Below, one piece after another: positions 10,312-22,900 of a stretch of 64,000 nucleotides of DNA. The notes under the pieces were generated by a model. The model worked only from the letters and a program-made list of their open reading frames with translations. It did no database searches and was not told where the DNA came from. Position 1 is the first letter of the stretch. Each line of letters begins with the position of its first letter. The position numbers were made by a program, and so were the translations under genes. This DNA comes from Heterotrichella gracilis. Taxonomy: Eukaryota; Sar; Xanthophyceae; Tribonematales; Xanthonemataceae. The DNA lies in contig JAULBX010028493.1 of assembly GCA_032358255.1 (NCBI GenBank), positions 62,001-126,000 on the forward strand. The letters run 5' to 3'.

Positions 10312-12397
10312 ATGAGCAGCAGAGCACTCAGAGCCATTGATTATGGTGACTTGGGTTACTGGGATGACTTCTACAGGTGATTGCACCACGCTGTAGGCAA
10401 CAGTGAAAGGCAGTTCATGACCATCATGGAGGCCTGTTTTGCACCTATAGGACAAGGGTTGTGAACCCTGCACGCTGAGTGAAGCACCAGTGACTTGTAC
10501 TCCGCAGGAAAGGAGCAGAACGGGCGTACGAATGGTATCCAGGTAAGCAGTGGGCAATTTCTCAGCGCTTACTGTCTAGGGTTTTGCCATTGTACCCTAC
10601 CTGGCATTCTCATGCATGCACAGCCTGCTCACCTGTGGATGTCTCACCTGGCACAGCTGTTGAACGCATTGCTTTGGAAGCGGTTGAGCGGCACTGCGGT
10701 GCAAAGGCCTCGGTGCTGGAGGTTGGATGTGGGAGTTCGCGGTTTGCGCTTGCGCTCTGGCAGCAAGGGCACCGCCCTATCCTGGCAACAGACCTCTCCC
10801 AGGTGCGGGCTTGGGTACGGAGGTGTGGGTATGGATCAATTGTGTGTGTAGCAGGCTGTGTGGGCTGGTACCAGCTTTGCACACACCTTGGGTCCTGGGC
10901 GGCACTGCACACACTGGCATGCACGCATGTGACCTTGGTCCACCAGCAGACAAACATTTTGGTTCAACGCCCCGAGGCTGGTGCAGCCCTGAGCAGGATG
11001 GTAGGCATAGTTGGGTCATGCACACCTGTTTTGAGGCACTGCAGTATGGCCCATTGGACATGTTGGTTGGCCTGGGTCAATAGTGACGGTGCTAGCCCGG
11101 GGTTAGTACTAGAAAAATTACTGTTCAACTGAATAACAAAATCAATTGAACAGTGACTACCATAGATATATTCCTGTGCATGCGGCAACCGTAGGTTGGC
11201 AAAGTTGTCGACGTGCTTGCACATACAAAATAATGTTTCCCACTAGCGCCACCCTGCATACCTGTGCCCATGGCCAGCATGCTGCAGCAGAGGTTTGAAA
11301 TCATTTCGTTGAGTCAACATGGAATTGTTCAACAGTGGGCCATGGCATGGGACCTAGTGTGACGTGGTCAGCAAGCTTTGTGTGCAGGTTGCAATTGAGA
11401 TGATGTCGCAGTCGTGCAGCGACCAAGACGGGTTGTCTTATGGAGTCATGGATGCGTGTGCTTTGTCGTGCGCATCAGGAACATGGGATGTGGTGGTTGA
11501 CAAGGTGCGTTCCTGTCGCAGTGCTGGCAGTTTGGCAGCGTCAATCATCTCAGTGTAGCATTTTCCCCCCACGTTGCACTGCCTCACAAAACATGATGCT
11601 TGAAAATCAGCAGAATGCACACGCTGGCATGGGATGATAGCTAAGGATGTTGCTTTTGATCTGGGCTTGTGGAGAGGTCATTCATTTTTGCTGATGCATA
11701 TGTTTGCGGCACTGTTGTGGACTATATACGATTCTCAATATTACATGTCCTCGTTTGCCTCAGGGTACGCTGGATGCCATAGACTGTGCCTCTGAGGATG
11801 ATGTCAGTGGCACTGTGGATGCCATGAGAGAAGCACATCGTGTGCTCAAGTACCAGGGTTGGTACATCCTGATCTCCTGCAGAATGCCTCAGACAAGAAT
11901 ACCACAGGCACAGCCATACTTTGAAGCCAAGGTAAGGGTTTTATTATCAGTCATGTCCCATGATTCGTGTGCATTTCCGGATGCTGATATGAAGGTTCCA
12001 AGATTATGCTGCACTTGCAACACCTGGAACGATTCATATTGTATGCCATACCCTCCGAGGGAGGGCAAATGCCTGCACCTCAGGCCGCTGGGCCAAGGGG
12101 TGCCAATGTCATTTATGGTAGGGACATGTGTAACGCATGATCAACCTAGGCTGCCTTGTTCTCATGTTGTCTTATCCTCAGCAAATGCCCTCATACATGA
12201 CATGAGACGCATGTTTTCGTATCTGCTGTGTGAAGCATTGTGTATCGCATGGCTGAAAAGTCAGTCGTCAAACGGCGGTGGTGATGCTGCAGGAGGTACT
12301 GGAGTACAGAGATCCGAGCAAGAAGTTTGCGCCGTGCGCTGACGTGTACATCTATTGCTTCCAACGGAAGTCAGCAGTGTCATCAGCAGGGGGATGA
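10312..12397 (+). CDS. METTL13/EEF1AKMT4-type protein lysine methyltransferase, 6 exons
   Basis: Exons 10312-10376, 10508-10542, 10657-10802, 11388-11504, 11764-11931 and 12293-12397 give 211 residues; using the alternative in-frame acceptor at 10624 adds 11. The N-terminus YGDLGYWDDFYR...AYEWYP is the signature of this family. VLEVGCGSSRFA is SAM motif I, ATDLSQVAIEMM motif II, and WDVVVDKGTLDAID is the family's motif around the active cleft. Relatives methylate lysines of eEF1A or similar clients in the cytosol; the exact substrate cannot be told from sequence. The length matches single-domain members (EEF1AKMT4 about 255 residues) rather than the two-domain METTL13. It converges on the dynein light chain gene 181 bp downstream. 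Confidence 0.92.
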
Positions 12398-12578
12398 TGA
12401 ACCTTGAGAAGCCCATGGTCTGGCGCTGCATGCTGCTCATGTACTTGAAGCCTGGAGCCATATACCAGTACAATGCTGTCTGGGTGCCCCTTCAGTCATT
12501 GACAATTATTTGGACATAGCCACAGCAACCCAGGGACGGCATGGGCAGTCGGGCTATGAACCACATGTACAGGACACC

Positions 12579-13678
12579 TCACGCGTAGTAGAGGCCATAC
12601 ACCTGCGCAACAACAGCAACCAATTGGCTAATGGACCAGGCAGCTATGGAGTTGTTGGAAGCTACAGTATGTGAGCGAGAAGGTGGGTATACCTGGGCAA
12701 CACAGTAGATGGTTTCGCTTTCATAGTGCTCTGACGCGTAGCTGTCTGAGCTGGTGTCCCACAGGCACCGCGAGGTCACGCGGATAGACTGGCCAACTTT
12801 CTGTCCCAGCGTTACTTGGACAATCAGCTTGTATCTGTCGTACCCCATTGCCTTTACGCGCTCTTTCAAGTCGTCAGCTAACTGCTTCGCTTGCTGTACC
12901 ATGACACATTCCCCGTTAGGCAGTTGCCCACAAACAAGGGTGGGGCACGCTGCACAGTGTTCTATTGCACGTTTTTGCTGAACCTTTTTTATTGGAAGAC
13001 AGCAGAATGCATTGCAAGCGCAGTTATCTACTTGGAGCTATGCGTAGCTGCGATGGCGCCTTAATTACGCCTTTGACTTCTAATTGCTTTCCCCTTTTGT
13101 CTACTGTTGCCAGTGGCAGCGCAGTATTGACCTGGCTCTTTATGCTAGGGTCCCTGCCCATCCTGGTGCTGGTGTTGGTGCATGAGCAATGTCATATGTG
13201 GGGCCTACCTGGGAGCCCTTGATAGGGTCATACTTCTGCCCCTCCAGCTTCTCGAGCAACGCTTGCTTGATGACACGCCGCACCCTTGCGCTTTGGAACT
13301 TTGCTCCCTGTGACAACCAAACCAGCCATCCTCCGTTACCCACTATATCAGCCAGAACAATTTTGTGGCATAATATCCCAGCAAAACCAGGCGCAACTTG
13401 TGCCATGCATTGTGAACAGGCAGTAGGTGGAACAGGGGAAAACATAACAAGATGGTCCACTTTCGGAGGGAGACGCCGCGGTGAAGCCAAGCATTCGGCT
13501 GCACATGGACAGGCGTGTCGTGATAAAGGCAGGTCGCCCAGTTACTGGGTGCAGTAGGTGGGGTTGGTCCCTGCCACCGTGCAACACTTACCGGGCCATA
13601 ACCTTCCGGACCCGTGATGTACGTGTTCTCATACACCACCTGCTTGGGCTGCGACGCTGGCTCTTCTAAACTTGACAT
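12579..13678 (-). CDS. Tctex1-type dynein light chain (TCTEX1D2/DYNLT2B-like), 4 exons
   Basis: Exons 13678-13592, 13307-13209, 12893-12693 and 12602-12579, all phase 0, give 136 residues. Key segments are VVYENTYITGP, then GAKFQSARVRRVIKQALLE, LKERVKAMGYDRYKLIVQV and the closing YESETIYCVAQVYGLYYA, the usual beta-strand swap region of Tctex1 proteins. Length and the N-terminal 'NTY' lead match the TCTEX1D2/Tctex2b subgroup (about 140 residues), a subunit of IFT dynein-2 and inner-arm dynein I1 in Chlamydomonas. The role is therefore most likely intraflagellar transport or axonemal assembly. It is a stand-alone light chain with no extra domain. The stop lies 181 bp from the convergent methyltransferase gene. 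Confidence 0.93.
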
Positions 13679-14381
13679 TTACGCAGCGTATGGTGGTCCT
13701 AGGGCGTGCATATATGTGAATACAACCGCGGGACCGTGGATTGTGCTGGCAGCGGCATCTGCATCTTGCATCGGGCAATGTACAACAGCAAAATCTGGTC
13801 AAGCAGTGTTGCGCGATAAAGGCCGCATCAAACTAGCTCGTATCGATATGCAATGAAATTTACTTACCTTCAGCGTTCTGTGTAAACGAAGTCTTACCTC
13901 GGCAACCAAAAGGCGATAGCAGGGGGGGTAAAATACAGGGACGGGTGCCATGGCAACTCTGCAACAAACCTATTTTGCACAACAGACGTCTCTGCTTCAA
14001 ACAGTGCCTGTATTGAAGACTTTTGACAAAAGACAGCCCTTTGTAGGGAACTACCCAGTCGCTGGAAAGCGTTGTGACGTGCACTCAGTAGGCTGCCGGC
14101 TTTATGACTCTGCAGCTGATGTTGGCCACCTGAGGCCACTTGCCTGCAATTTTGCAAGGTTTGGCAGCGGAAGGAGCTCAGTTGCACCATTAGCAATTGT
14201 CCAAGTGGGCTCTGAGTTAACCTATGTTTATTCGCTCAGCTTTCACTCGTGGATTGTGTTGTGAACAGCTGTCACACTAGTGCCCACGGTACAAAGCAGT
14301 TGTGACGCAGCAGTGGTTTCGGCTGAAGCTGCGTTTACTTACAGCGCTAATGACTTACTAAAGTCCAACTTCTGTATCAAC
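13679..14381. other. Intergenic, nothing recognised
   Basis: Upstream of both the dynein light chain gene (-) and the next gene (+), so it should contain two promoters. The open frames at 13950-14264 (+) and 14196-13894 (-) overlap on opposite strands without family resemblance. Confidence 0.45.
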
Positions 14382-15483
14382 ATGGCCCTCGAGGAGCCAC
14401 TGACCGGTAAGGAACGAGGTCGGTGCACGACTGGCATGCATGCATGCACAATCCACGGCCACGATGCAAGCTGGCAGCGCGACAGTTGTTTTATTGTGTG
14501 CATCAGCAGAGGTGCGAAGGGTTTATAGCCTTGCATAGACACCAAGAAAAGGCGTTTGATGTTAGATGCCATAGCGCCACACCCCTGAGCCATTGCTAAG
14601 TGAGCACCAAACCCTGAGCAGGAGGCACCACACTGTCGGCGGACAACGCATACTGGATATTCGAGGACGAAATTGCAGAGGTCACTTGCTTGGAATGGCT
14701 GTCAGCGCATACATCCTTCCTGCCGCCCTTACACATATATTCAGGTAAGGCACTGTGGCAGCGCCCAGCACTGCACCCTGGCTGCACTAGCCAGCTGTTG
14801 AACGGCGAAAACTCCTGCTGCCCTCCTGCGACGGACGCATAGAAAATGCATGGTAGACCACAAGTGTCCATTTGGTGCTGATTCAGTAGGGTAGCAACTC
14901 CCGCATGACAGCCATGCATTGCACACCCTCCGGATGCCACCCTGTGGCGCTTCACGCATTGAAGGTTGCAGCAACAGGTTTGCCACCCATACCTCTGATA
15001 CTTCGTGTAGAGTAATGGCCCCCAGCACCCTTCATCTGTCACATTGGGCAATCCTAAACCCTAAACAGCTCGGATGCCGTGCTGGGCGCTGGCCAGATGG
15101 TCACCACCCTAAACCCTAAACCCTAGACGGTTCAGTTGTCACGCTGGGAACTGGGCAGAGGTCATACCCCTACAGGTGTTCTAAAAACGGCAACTGCAGG
15201 TACTGCTGAGCTGACTGAAGAGGGCTTGCACTTGAAGGGCCAGGATCGCAGCAAAGAGCCTGTCGTGCTGACCATTCCCAAGGAAGAAATCGAGCAGGTT
15301 GTGCGTGGATGGGATGCCACCTTTCACAGATCAATGGACCGCTCCCTGGGGTTGTTTGGGCTGGCGCCCACCCGGATCACCTATTCTGGTGGCAGGCGGC
15401 TGTATGCGTTCTTTGACTTCAGAGCCTTGTTCAGGAACGACCAGGGGAAGAAGTGGGTAGAGGCACTCACTGCAGGGCGGTAG
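14382..15483 (+). CDS. Conserved-looking small protein of unknown function, PH-like pattern, 3 exons
   Basis: Exons 14382-14406, 14622-14744 and 15200-15483 give 143 residues; phases 1 and 1 close exactly. The protein reads MALEEPLTGGTTLSADNAY, an amphipathic segment ending LPPLHIYSG, then alternating strands: GLHLKG, VVLTIPKEEIEQVVRGWD, LGLFGLAPTRITYSGG and RRLYAFFDFRALF, closing with GKKWVEALTAGR. The pattern (a modified residue-rich strand, 'ltIP...I..V..G.D', a conserved W helix at the end) recalls PH/GRAM-like beta-sandwich domains, but this is an impression only. No signal peptide or membrane helix. The frame stays open upstream to an ATG at 14280, so a longer N-terminus is possible. 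Intron 2 carries two telomere-type runs close to its acceptor. Confidence 0.7.
15053..15126. repeat. Two CCCTAAA runs near an intron acceptor
   Basis: 15053-15066 (two units) and 15107-15126 (nearly three units), both in the CCCTAAA orientation on the transcript strand, 73-147 nt before the acceptor of exon 3 of the PH-like gene. Flanks share similar words (CTCGGATGCCGTGCTGGG and AGTTGTCACGCTGGGAACTGG), suggesting a local duplication of about 54 bp. Confidence 0.8.
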
Positions 15484-16160
15484 GTATAGGATCCTCCTAT
15501 CTTCCACAGACACGCGCTTTGGGGCCGCGCCGCCCCAACTCAAGGCCTTTGGCAGCTGGCTTTGTGCATTTGGCTTCAGCAGCAAGGGCCTTGCATCACA
15601 GCGCATGCAGTGAGCAATTCCAGTTTTGGCTGTATTTATTCACATTACAAGCTTTACAAGAGCACAACCACAAGCAGGCACTCTTGCGTAGTTTGCACCA
15701 CCCAGCTATGCCGCATAGGGCCTTCCAGGCTTGCGCAATTTCTGAATTTACCTAAATTTACAACGCACGTATGCATGCCATGCTTCTGTCACCAATCTGA
15801 GTGCTGCGCAAAACGTCACGATGGATATTAATGCCGTACATATACCCGGGATAGTCAGGGGCAACACTTGTAAAAGTCCCAGAAATTGATAAATTTTTCA
15901 ATGTTGATAATGATCACATCAGCCAATTTCGGTGATGAATTCTAACTGCCAAGGCCCCCATTGCAATGCAGCCAAAGCCATTTGCGACAGGAGGTGCAAT
16001 ACTTTGGCAGAAACGCGTACCCTATTCAGTAATTCTGGCCTGAATACAGACAATTTCTGAAATTAAAGCATCCGAGACCAATCAATAATTGTCCTGCATT
16101 CACAGAAAGCCCTTGCAAGGCGTAAACCCAACAGTTCCCATGCTACCCCACTGCTGCGGC
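15484..16160. other. Convergent intergenic spacer
   Basis: Holds the 3' ends of the PH-like gene (+) and phytol kinase (-). Nothing else recognised. Confidence 0.5.
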
Positions 16161-18326
16161 TCAAAACCCAAAATACAAGTACGCCACCCCCATGACCGCC
16201 GCGGGGACGGTCACATTGTCCATGTCTGTCAGGCTCACAGACTCTGCAACAGCGCCTGCAAACGCAGCCAGCGCGCTCCCCACAAGCATGCTGTCCCGCA
16301 TGAGCTTGTCCCCAAACATGCCCCGGTCCTGGAAGTGCCACAGCAGTGGCAGGGCGGCTGCCCACCCGCACAGGAAGCAGGCCAGTGTGCCTGCATAGCT
16401 CTGTGGAGGGCACATGGAAAATCAGCAACTTGTTACATTGAATTGGCATTACACGTACATGGTACACCTCTTAATCCGTTTTGCCTGCATACGCTATTGA
16501 GGGCACACCACTAATCAGCAATGAAAGAAAAGAAAAAAGACGCCAAATACGTAGATAAGGCGGCATAGCAGCTACGCATAGCTCCCAGGTTGAGCACGTG
16601 TTACATTGATTTGGCATTTAGTTACATGCACACTTCTCAGTTCCATAAGTGCGCCCCTGGAAGATGCATCCACCCACAGGGGCACGCGCCATGCATGCGT
16701 TCTTGTCTGTCACAAGCCGTTGCCATGTCGCCATTATCTGCCTGCAAGCATGGCCTTGCGTCGATCCTTTGATGCAATCACATGTGTGCCCTCCCATTTA
16801 GCACGAGAATGGTGACATGCACTGCCACCCACCTTATCGCGATTGTACGCCAATTTGCTCCTGCCATAGCGCCTGCCTATCACTTCCGCCATGCCATCTC
16901 CAGCGCACAACACCGACAAACCAATAATTCCACCTGCATATCACCATCATGCACAAATTCAAGATCAAAATGCGATGACTGCAAAAAACTGGTCATCATG
17001 CATGGACGCCAACGCTGTGTCAATATAATATCGAATAAAAATGTATCGTTGAGCGGCGTTACGGCGCCATTGGCCACAAAATCTACTAAATCTCCATTCA
17101 TTGAAGTACTAGAGCAGCCTGGCAATTGCACAGCCAATCCTAAACCCTAGCAATTCCTTCGTCTGGCTTCTGCGTGCTAATCTGTCTTTTGGGCCAGAAC
17201 GCTTGTATTGATAACAACAATTCCTTGTGCTTGCCGCACCCACCTGGTGAGTGGCGCCAGCTGAACACCGCCACAGCGCTGTTCACCAGGCCATACATGA
17301 GAGGACCTCGCAGCAGCTCTAGCCGGTCTCCTTTGCGCTGCACAACACACCACCCCTTGGATCAGCCCTGATGGTTGCACTACATATGTGTTTGAGTCAG
17401 CCATGATGGTGCACTACACATGTGTTTGGGTCAGCCATGATGGCTACACTACATATGTGTCTGGCACGGATGTGCAGCACGAGCGCTTCACAGGCGTTTC
17501 CATTATTGGACAGGTACCTACATTACTGGATGCACTGGCCTCTTTTTCATGCAATGCGCTCTGGTCAAGGTCACACAGGCCCACAGCATTTGGGGCTACC
17601 ACAGCAGAGGCTCAACGATGTTTAAAGCTGCCGCCGATGCATCACACCATTCATGTTTCCCTACTGGATGCCCGCCACTGTAACATTTACCGTTGCGCCT
17701 GCCACCAGTGACCCATCCTTCAGCAGACCCAGCCCCACCGCTGCAAAGTGCAGGCTTGCGAGGAACGGCACTGAGGCGCACACCCAGCGCATGCGGGGGT
17801 CGTCGCTGTACAGCGGCCAGCACAGCATGAACAGCAGACCAGTGCCTGCGACACGGAGAGGTTTGGCATACAGTATGGCTGCTAGGGTTAAGGTTATAAT
17901 TTTACACACAGCTGGTTGCTTTCACCATAGGAGGCTGACCTGTTAGCAGAACCTCGATATTGACGTATTGCATAAACGGGGACCCCGGGTGGGTTGCAGG
18001 AAAATAAATAAGCACGGCATGCACATGGTGCGCCATAGCGTGGCATGGCATTGGACAGCTGCCATGGTGTGTTGTGGATGTGGCTGAACAATCTCAGGGC
18101 ACCAGCATGGGCATGGCTTGGTCACGCTCGCGTGTGTGTGCTCCTATGCACCTACTATGGCGTGTGTACCCCCTATGTACCTAGGAGAGCACCTACCTAT
18201 GTGCATAATCTTCCTGGCTGTCCTGCTGCTCACCAGACCCAGCACCGACAGCAGGTTGGAGAACCCCACATAGCCCACTGCACCCCCCAGGGTCGTCAGG
18301 AACGCCCGCAAGTCCTGGGAGTCCAT
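16161..18326 (-). CDS. Phytol kinase (VTE5-like), integral membrane, 5 exons
   Basis: Exons 18326-18197, 17845-17691, 17337-17244, 16933-16833 and 16400-16161 give 239 residues. The order matches plant phytol kinases: TARKIMHIGTGLLFMLCWPLY, LGLLKDGSLV, then RKGDRLELLRGPLMYGLV, HSPGGIIGLSVLCAGDGMAE, VIGRRYGRSKLAYNRDKSYAG and a hydrophobic C-terminus. The CAGDGMAEVIGRR stretch is the CTP-dependent kinase signature shared with dolichol and farnesol kinases. The enzyme phosphorylates phytol released from chlorophyll so it can be reused for tocopherol and phylloquinone, in the plastid envelope. At least five hydrophobic segments are visible. Plant VTE5 is about 300 residues; no transit peptide is seen here, so a 5' exon upstream of 18326 may be missing. 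Farnesol kinase is the main alternative. Confidence 0.9.
17362..17464. repeat. Three tandem copies of a 34-35 bp unit
   Basis: Copies at 17362-17396, 17397-17430 and 17431-17464, each starting TCAGCC(C/A)TGATGG and containing CACTACA(T/C)ATGTGT. Located in intron 2 of the phytol kinase gene, directly upstream of its acceptor-proximal exon on the plus strand. Confidence 0.9.
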
Positions 18327-19907
18327 GGTGTGCGCTAGTGGGTCAGGCAGGTGGGGTGGGGTGGGGTGGTTTAGGCCAGTTGTCAGTGTTGTGTCTCCTG
18401 TCTATTGCGCTATTGCGACGCTTCAATCGCCTGTGCCTGGCCTATTAGTGAGGGGTTGATATCCCTGAGGTTGCACACAGTTTAACGGTCGTGGGTAGGA
18501 GTAGTTCTGATATATGCATGCCGTACACATTTGGCTGCTAAGTTCAGTCTCACTGCAAGGCGCTTCAGGTTGTCAATAGCCGAGGTTTGGTAGTAGAGTG
18601 CCCAGTTCTGGAGAACCGGTTCCCTTTTAAGCTAGGACGGCAAACACCAAGATGATTTTATGGCACAGGGGGTGTATAGTACAGGGGGACAGGGAGAGTT
18701 GGACAGCTGTCCATCGCGCGCAAGCGCGGCAACCACCTTTCTCACCTACGATACGGGTTGCCATAGCTAGTTCATGCGCCTTATCCAATCTTGCCCACTA
18801 CCTGGCACCTCTGTGTTGTGGTCCCTGTGGCAGATAGCCTAGGCATCCCACCTCGTTTGGCACATCAAGTCAACACCGTTACCCAGTGCCAACCAGGCCA
18901 CAATCCTTGCTGCCACCGTCCGCTTCGGCTGTGATATCCACGTTATTCACTTATATGCGTACAAGGAGTTGAAGAAAGCCGTCCCACTTGCAGCGGTGGG
19001 TGGCTTGCAATGGACGCGCCGCAGCCAGCTTGGAAGTTGGGTGTGGGGAGCTCGAAAATGCGCCAGGCGCCACGTCATTGTGCGCACCAGGCACCATCGG
19101 CTGCAATAGTGTCGCTTTGGGCTGCTGCGCTGCTCGCGCTTATCCACACATGCCTCGCGCAGACATACTTGAACGGTGGGTGAGGTAGTTGGGTTGACAA
19201 TAGCATGCATGCATGCATATGTCGTTCCCTTCCCGTTAGAGCGCCTTGGTGCCAAAAGAACTACCAAACAGTCACCCATCTTGGACACGAGTTGCTGCAA
19301 ACCTGCCCCAGTGGGCATGTTTGCCGCCCTGTTTCGTGGTTTACGAGGGAGGGTGTCCAGGCAATCTTGATGTGTAAACTTCTGCTGCTTGGCTGGCAAC
19401 TTCGGGGCAGATACCCTCACTTGCTCTTTGTTTTGGTCCGTTGACGTCTAGATCCTCCCCTATCTTGCTATGGGAGCTGATGATCCGAGGAGCTGCCCGC
19501 CCAATAGACCACTCACGCCATGGTTTAGCTGGTCGGTCAAGCCAGGCAAGGCAGTGGTGCAATATCTCTCAATAGGACACAGGACGCAGCTCATATTGCC
19601 TCCGGTGTCTTGGCGGTGAAGGGGATTTAATGCCATTCGGACAGCTTTGATGCAAGTTTCCGGGGTGCTTTGGAGCCGCACACTTGCACCTACACTGGGT
19701 GTCACGTGGCGCAAGGCAGGCAAAGCTACAAGCAGCCAAGTTAGACACAAAGTGCACCGGGTTCTAGATACATACCCTGCGCCCAGGGACCACACCAGCG
19801 TCAACGCCGCACCCTCCCTTGCCCCAAACCCCACCCACACCCTTTGGCTGGAAAGCCAGGTGGTACCCTGACATGTGTTCCTGACACGCACTCCCTCTTC
19901 ACTGTAG
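18327..19907. other. Intergenic, 5' ends of two genes unresolved
   Basis: Should hold promoters and any missing first exons of phytol kinase (-) and the aspartic protease (+). Includes a (GGGGT)n-rich run near 18350-18370 and a TGCATGCATGCA run at 19203-19217. No exon with a clear transit or signal peptide could be fixed on either strand. Confidence 0.45.
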
Positions 19908-22900
19908 GCACCGGCAACCAACTAGGCAGCCTGGTGTTCAATATGCAGCGGCAGAAGCCCACCTCACAACTAAGCACCATGAGCTTTGGGCCTGATGACT
20001 TCAACTTCTCGCTGAGACCCCGCTCCCTAGGGTGCGTGGTGTGCCTTGCACAAGCAGTACTGAACGCAGCAAAGCACCGGCCGCCTAGCAATAATTCTTC
20101 GAATAAATATAACTGCATTTTTATGCAGGCGCAAACAGTGCACCATGAACAACCGCACTCAATAAACTTAGATAATGATTCTGAAAATAAGATGTCCACT
20201 AATATCATATCATTTCCTGCCACACATCATGAATTAGTTTCAATTTTGTTGATGCATGCGCAGGCAGTACACCATGAAGATCAACATGGGCACCCCTCCA
20301 CAGCAGTTCACTGGGGTGCTGGACAGTGGGAGCGGCCTAATACACACCCCTTGCGTGGGCTGTACCGGGGAGTGCGATTACACACAGGTGCGGTGGGTGG
20401 CAAGGAAACCAACTGCTGCCAGGATTAAGGAGTGGGACCTGTTATAGTAATAAATTAAGCCCCCCTTGCTGCTGCATGCATGCTTCCCGGGATGGACAAC
20501 TGCTTTCGGGGGGGGGTTGCCTAAGGTTTATGCGGTTCCACCATGTGCACTGCTACAGGGTTTAGGGTTTGTGCTGCATGACATGGGCCACTCATCAACC
20601 TCTTGGGTCTCACTTGCTCATCCACATTGATCTGTAATCAGATCTGATCACAAGCTGGTTGCGCATCCACATGTGTTTCTGTTTCTGTTTTCCTCCTTGG
20701 CACCGAATGTTTGGGAATTGGGTGCCTCGCGCCCTGCAAAGCGCCCTGATATACTCCCCGTGCGAGCACCAACCTTCTACCGTAAATCCTACACCCCACG
20801 TGCAGCAACCGTTCAACCCCGCCAAGAGCAAGACCCTGCAGAGGAGCCGCTGCTTCTCGACCAGCTGCAAAACCATATGCGGGGCCAAGAGCGACTGCTC
20901 GGACTCCAACCAGTGCGCAGCGTCCTCATGCTACTGCAGCTCCGGGTCGACCAAGTCGGACCCATGCAACTTTGAGCTGAGTTATGGTACGCCAATTGCA
21001 TTGCATGGCTCACGGTGTTTTGTCTTGAACTCTACATCAAGAACCTATGGGCATTATTGCAGACAGGATGTAGACATAACCTCCCGAAATACCAGGCCAG
21101 CAGTCTGGCTGGGGCAAGGTGTGCAGGGCAGAATTGCTTGGGCGCGGGTAGCTACTAACTAAAACTAAGTTGCGTCACCTTCTGCCCCTTGGCCTGACAT
21201 GGATGTGAAAACCGTGTAGTATCTTGTCATCCCAAATTTCAGCCGAACTACCGGGAATTGCAACTCCAGTGTAACATCCCGATATAATTTAATCTATTGT
21301 AATCATCCAATCCAATGTAATCGTCCCAGTTTAGCTGAAGTATCGGAATCCGCAGCTCCAATGTAACGATCTAACAAATATTTTAGCACTACATGGAAAC
21401 CCCAGCATCCTCACCCCACACTCTCGGTTTTCTCTACTGCAGCTGATAACAGCGGCGCCAGTGGATCTACTGTTTCCGACATCATCACCTTCCCCGCCAT
21501 ACCTGGCTACAAGGGCGCGCGAGTGGTGTTTGGGTGCGACTCGTCAACCTACAGTGGGGACAACTTTGTGCAGCTGTTTGACAGTGGGGCCACGTTTCTG
21601 ATTGGGATGGATTTCACTCCTTCATCCCTGTTCTCTCAGGTGGGGGTTGTGGTGGGATTGGAATGCATCAAGCTTAAGCCTCAAATTGCTTGAAGAGTGT
21701 CTGTGTTCTGCTTTTCAATGTGTGCGATGGTTCTGGCTGATGAACCTTTTCTTACAATTTAGTGTGGGCAATGCCTTAATGTGTGCTCTAAATTGCACTG
21801 CAGCAAATGCAATATACCGGAAGTGGTAGTCAGCATATTTATTATGCCATGTTTATTATGCCACGTCGATGCTCAGTTCCACCCGCATCCCTCCCTTACA
21901 GCTGGTGGCAGCGGGCCACGTAGACAGCGTGCTTCAGATCTGCACTGGGGATGGCAGCGGGGCGACGGGGCAGGGCAAAATGGTCATGGGCGGGGCCCGA
22001 CCCATCAACAAAATGAAGTTCCAGTACACCACGTTGATTGACCCAAAGCGATGGGCCCAGATGGGTGGGCCCAGGACAGCTGGGCTGGCCTCCACTGCCT
22101 TTGTGCAAATGACAGGGGTGTTCTTTGGATCTGCGAAGAACCTGGTGGTGAGTACTTAAATGATCTGCAAACCATACTAGCAGTAGTTTAGGGTTTAGGG
22201 TAAGCGTGTGCTTGACCTGACTAACCTGCAACCACACCAGCAGTAAATTAGGATTTATTGTTCAGGATAAACACGAGCTCGACCTGAATGACCTGCAACT
22301 GCACTAGCAGTAGTATGTCTATTGCACTGGGTCACTGAATGGGGAATTCGGCTGCCCTAGTGGCACCCAGGATGACTTTTTTACTTTCAGTGCGTTGTGT
22401 CCCTTGCAGGGCAAACACGCCTTGCACCCTGTGATACTGGACACAGGCACGACTGGCATCGGGCTTCCCTCCGCTGTCTGGCGCCAGTTCTGGGCAGCAT
22501 TCAAGATCAGGTTGGACGAATGGAAGAGGAAAGGAGTGATCTTGAAGTACACGCCATATGTAAGTCCCTAGGGATCTGCGAGTCCGGTTTCCTTCGATTC
22601 CTGTAATGGAGTTGCTGACGAGTGTAAAGAAACCCAGTCTAGATGGTGCGTGCTGAAGATATTTGTGTCCATGTTCTAGCCCTTGTTCTACCCCTCACGG
22701 TATGCAAAGGGTGCACTCACTTTGGACCTATACCACATGGCGCTGATGGATGATTCTCAATGCTCTGCAGGATTACGCCAACCAAGACGGTCCATACGTG
22801 TACTTCAAGAACAAGAAAGGGGTGTGGGGCTCGCAGCTCAATGCCTTCTTCCCTACCCTCCACATCCAGATCGGCGGTGCCTCCCTTCCAGTAATGCCAC

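Noticed and set aside
13950-14264. Overlapping open frames on both strands
   Set aside because: Neither shows family resemblance or splice continuity with neighbours.
10097-15126. Telomere-type runs as a true chromosome end
   Set aside because: Each run has only one to four units and is surrounded by ordinary genes on both sides.
17362-17464. Repeat cluster as a CRISPR array
   Set aside because: Units are head to tail without spacers, and the DNA is nuclear eukaryotic.
18947-19420. Minus-strand frame as a 5' exon of phytol kinase
   Set aside because: No transit-peptide character, no usable ATG and no donor in the needed phase.
22683-22770. Extra aspartic-protease exon beginning PLFYPSRY
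   Set aside because: No canonical donor keeps the frame of the next exon; left out of the model but noted there.
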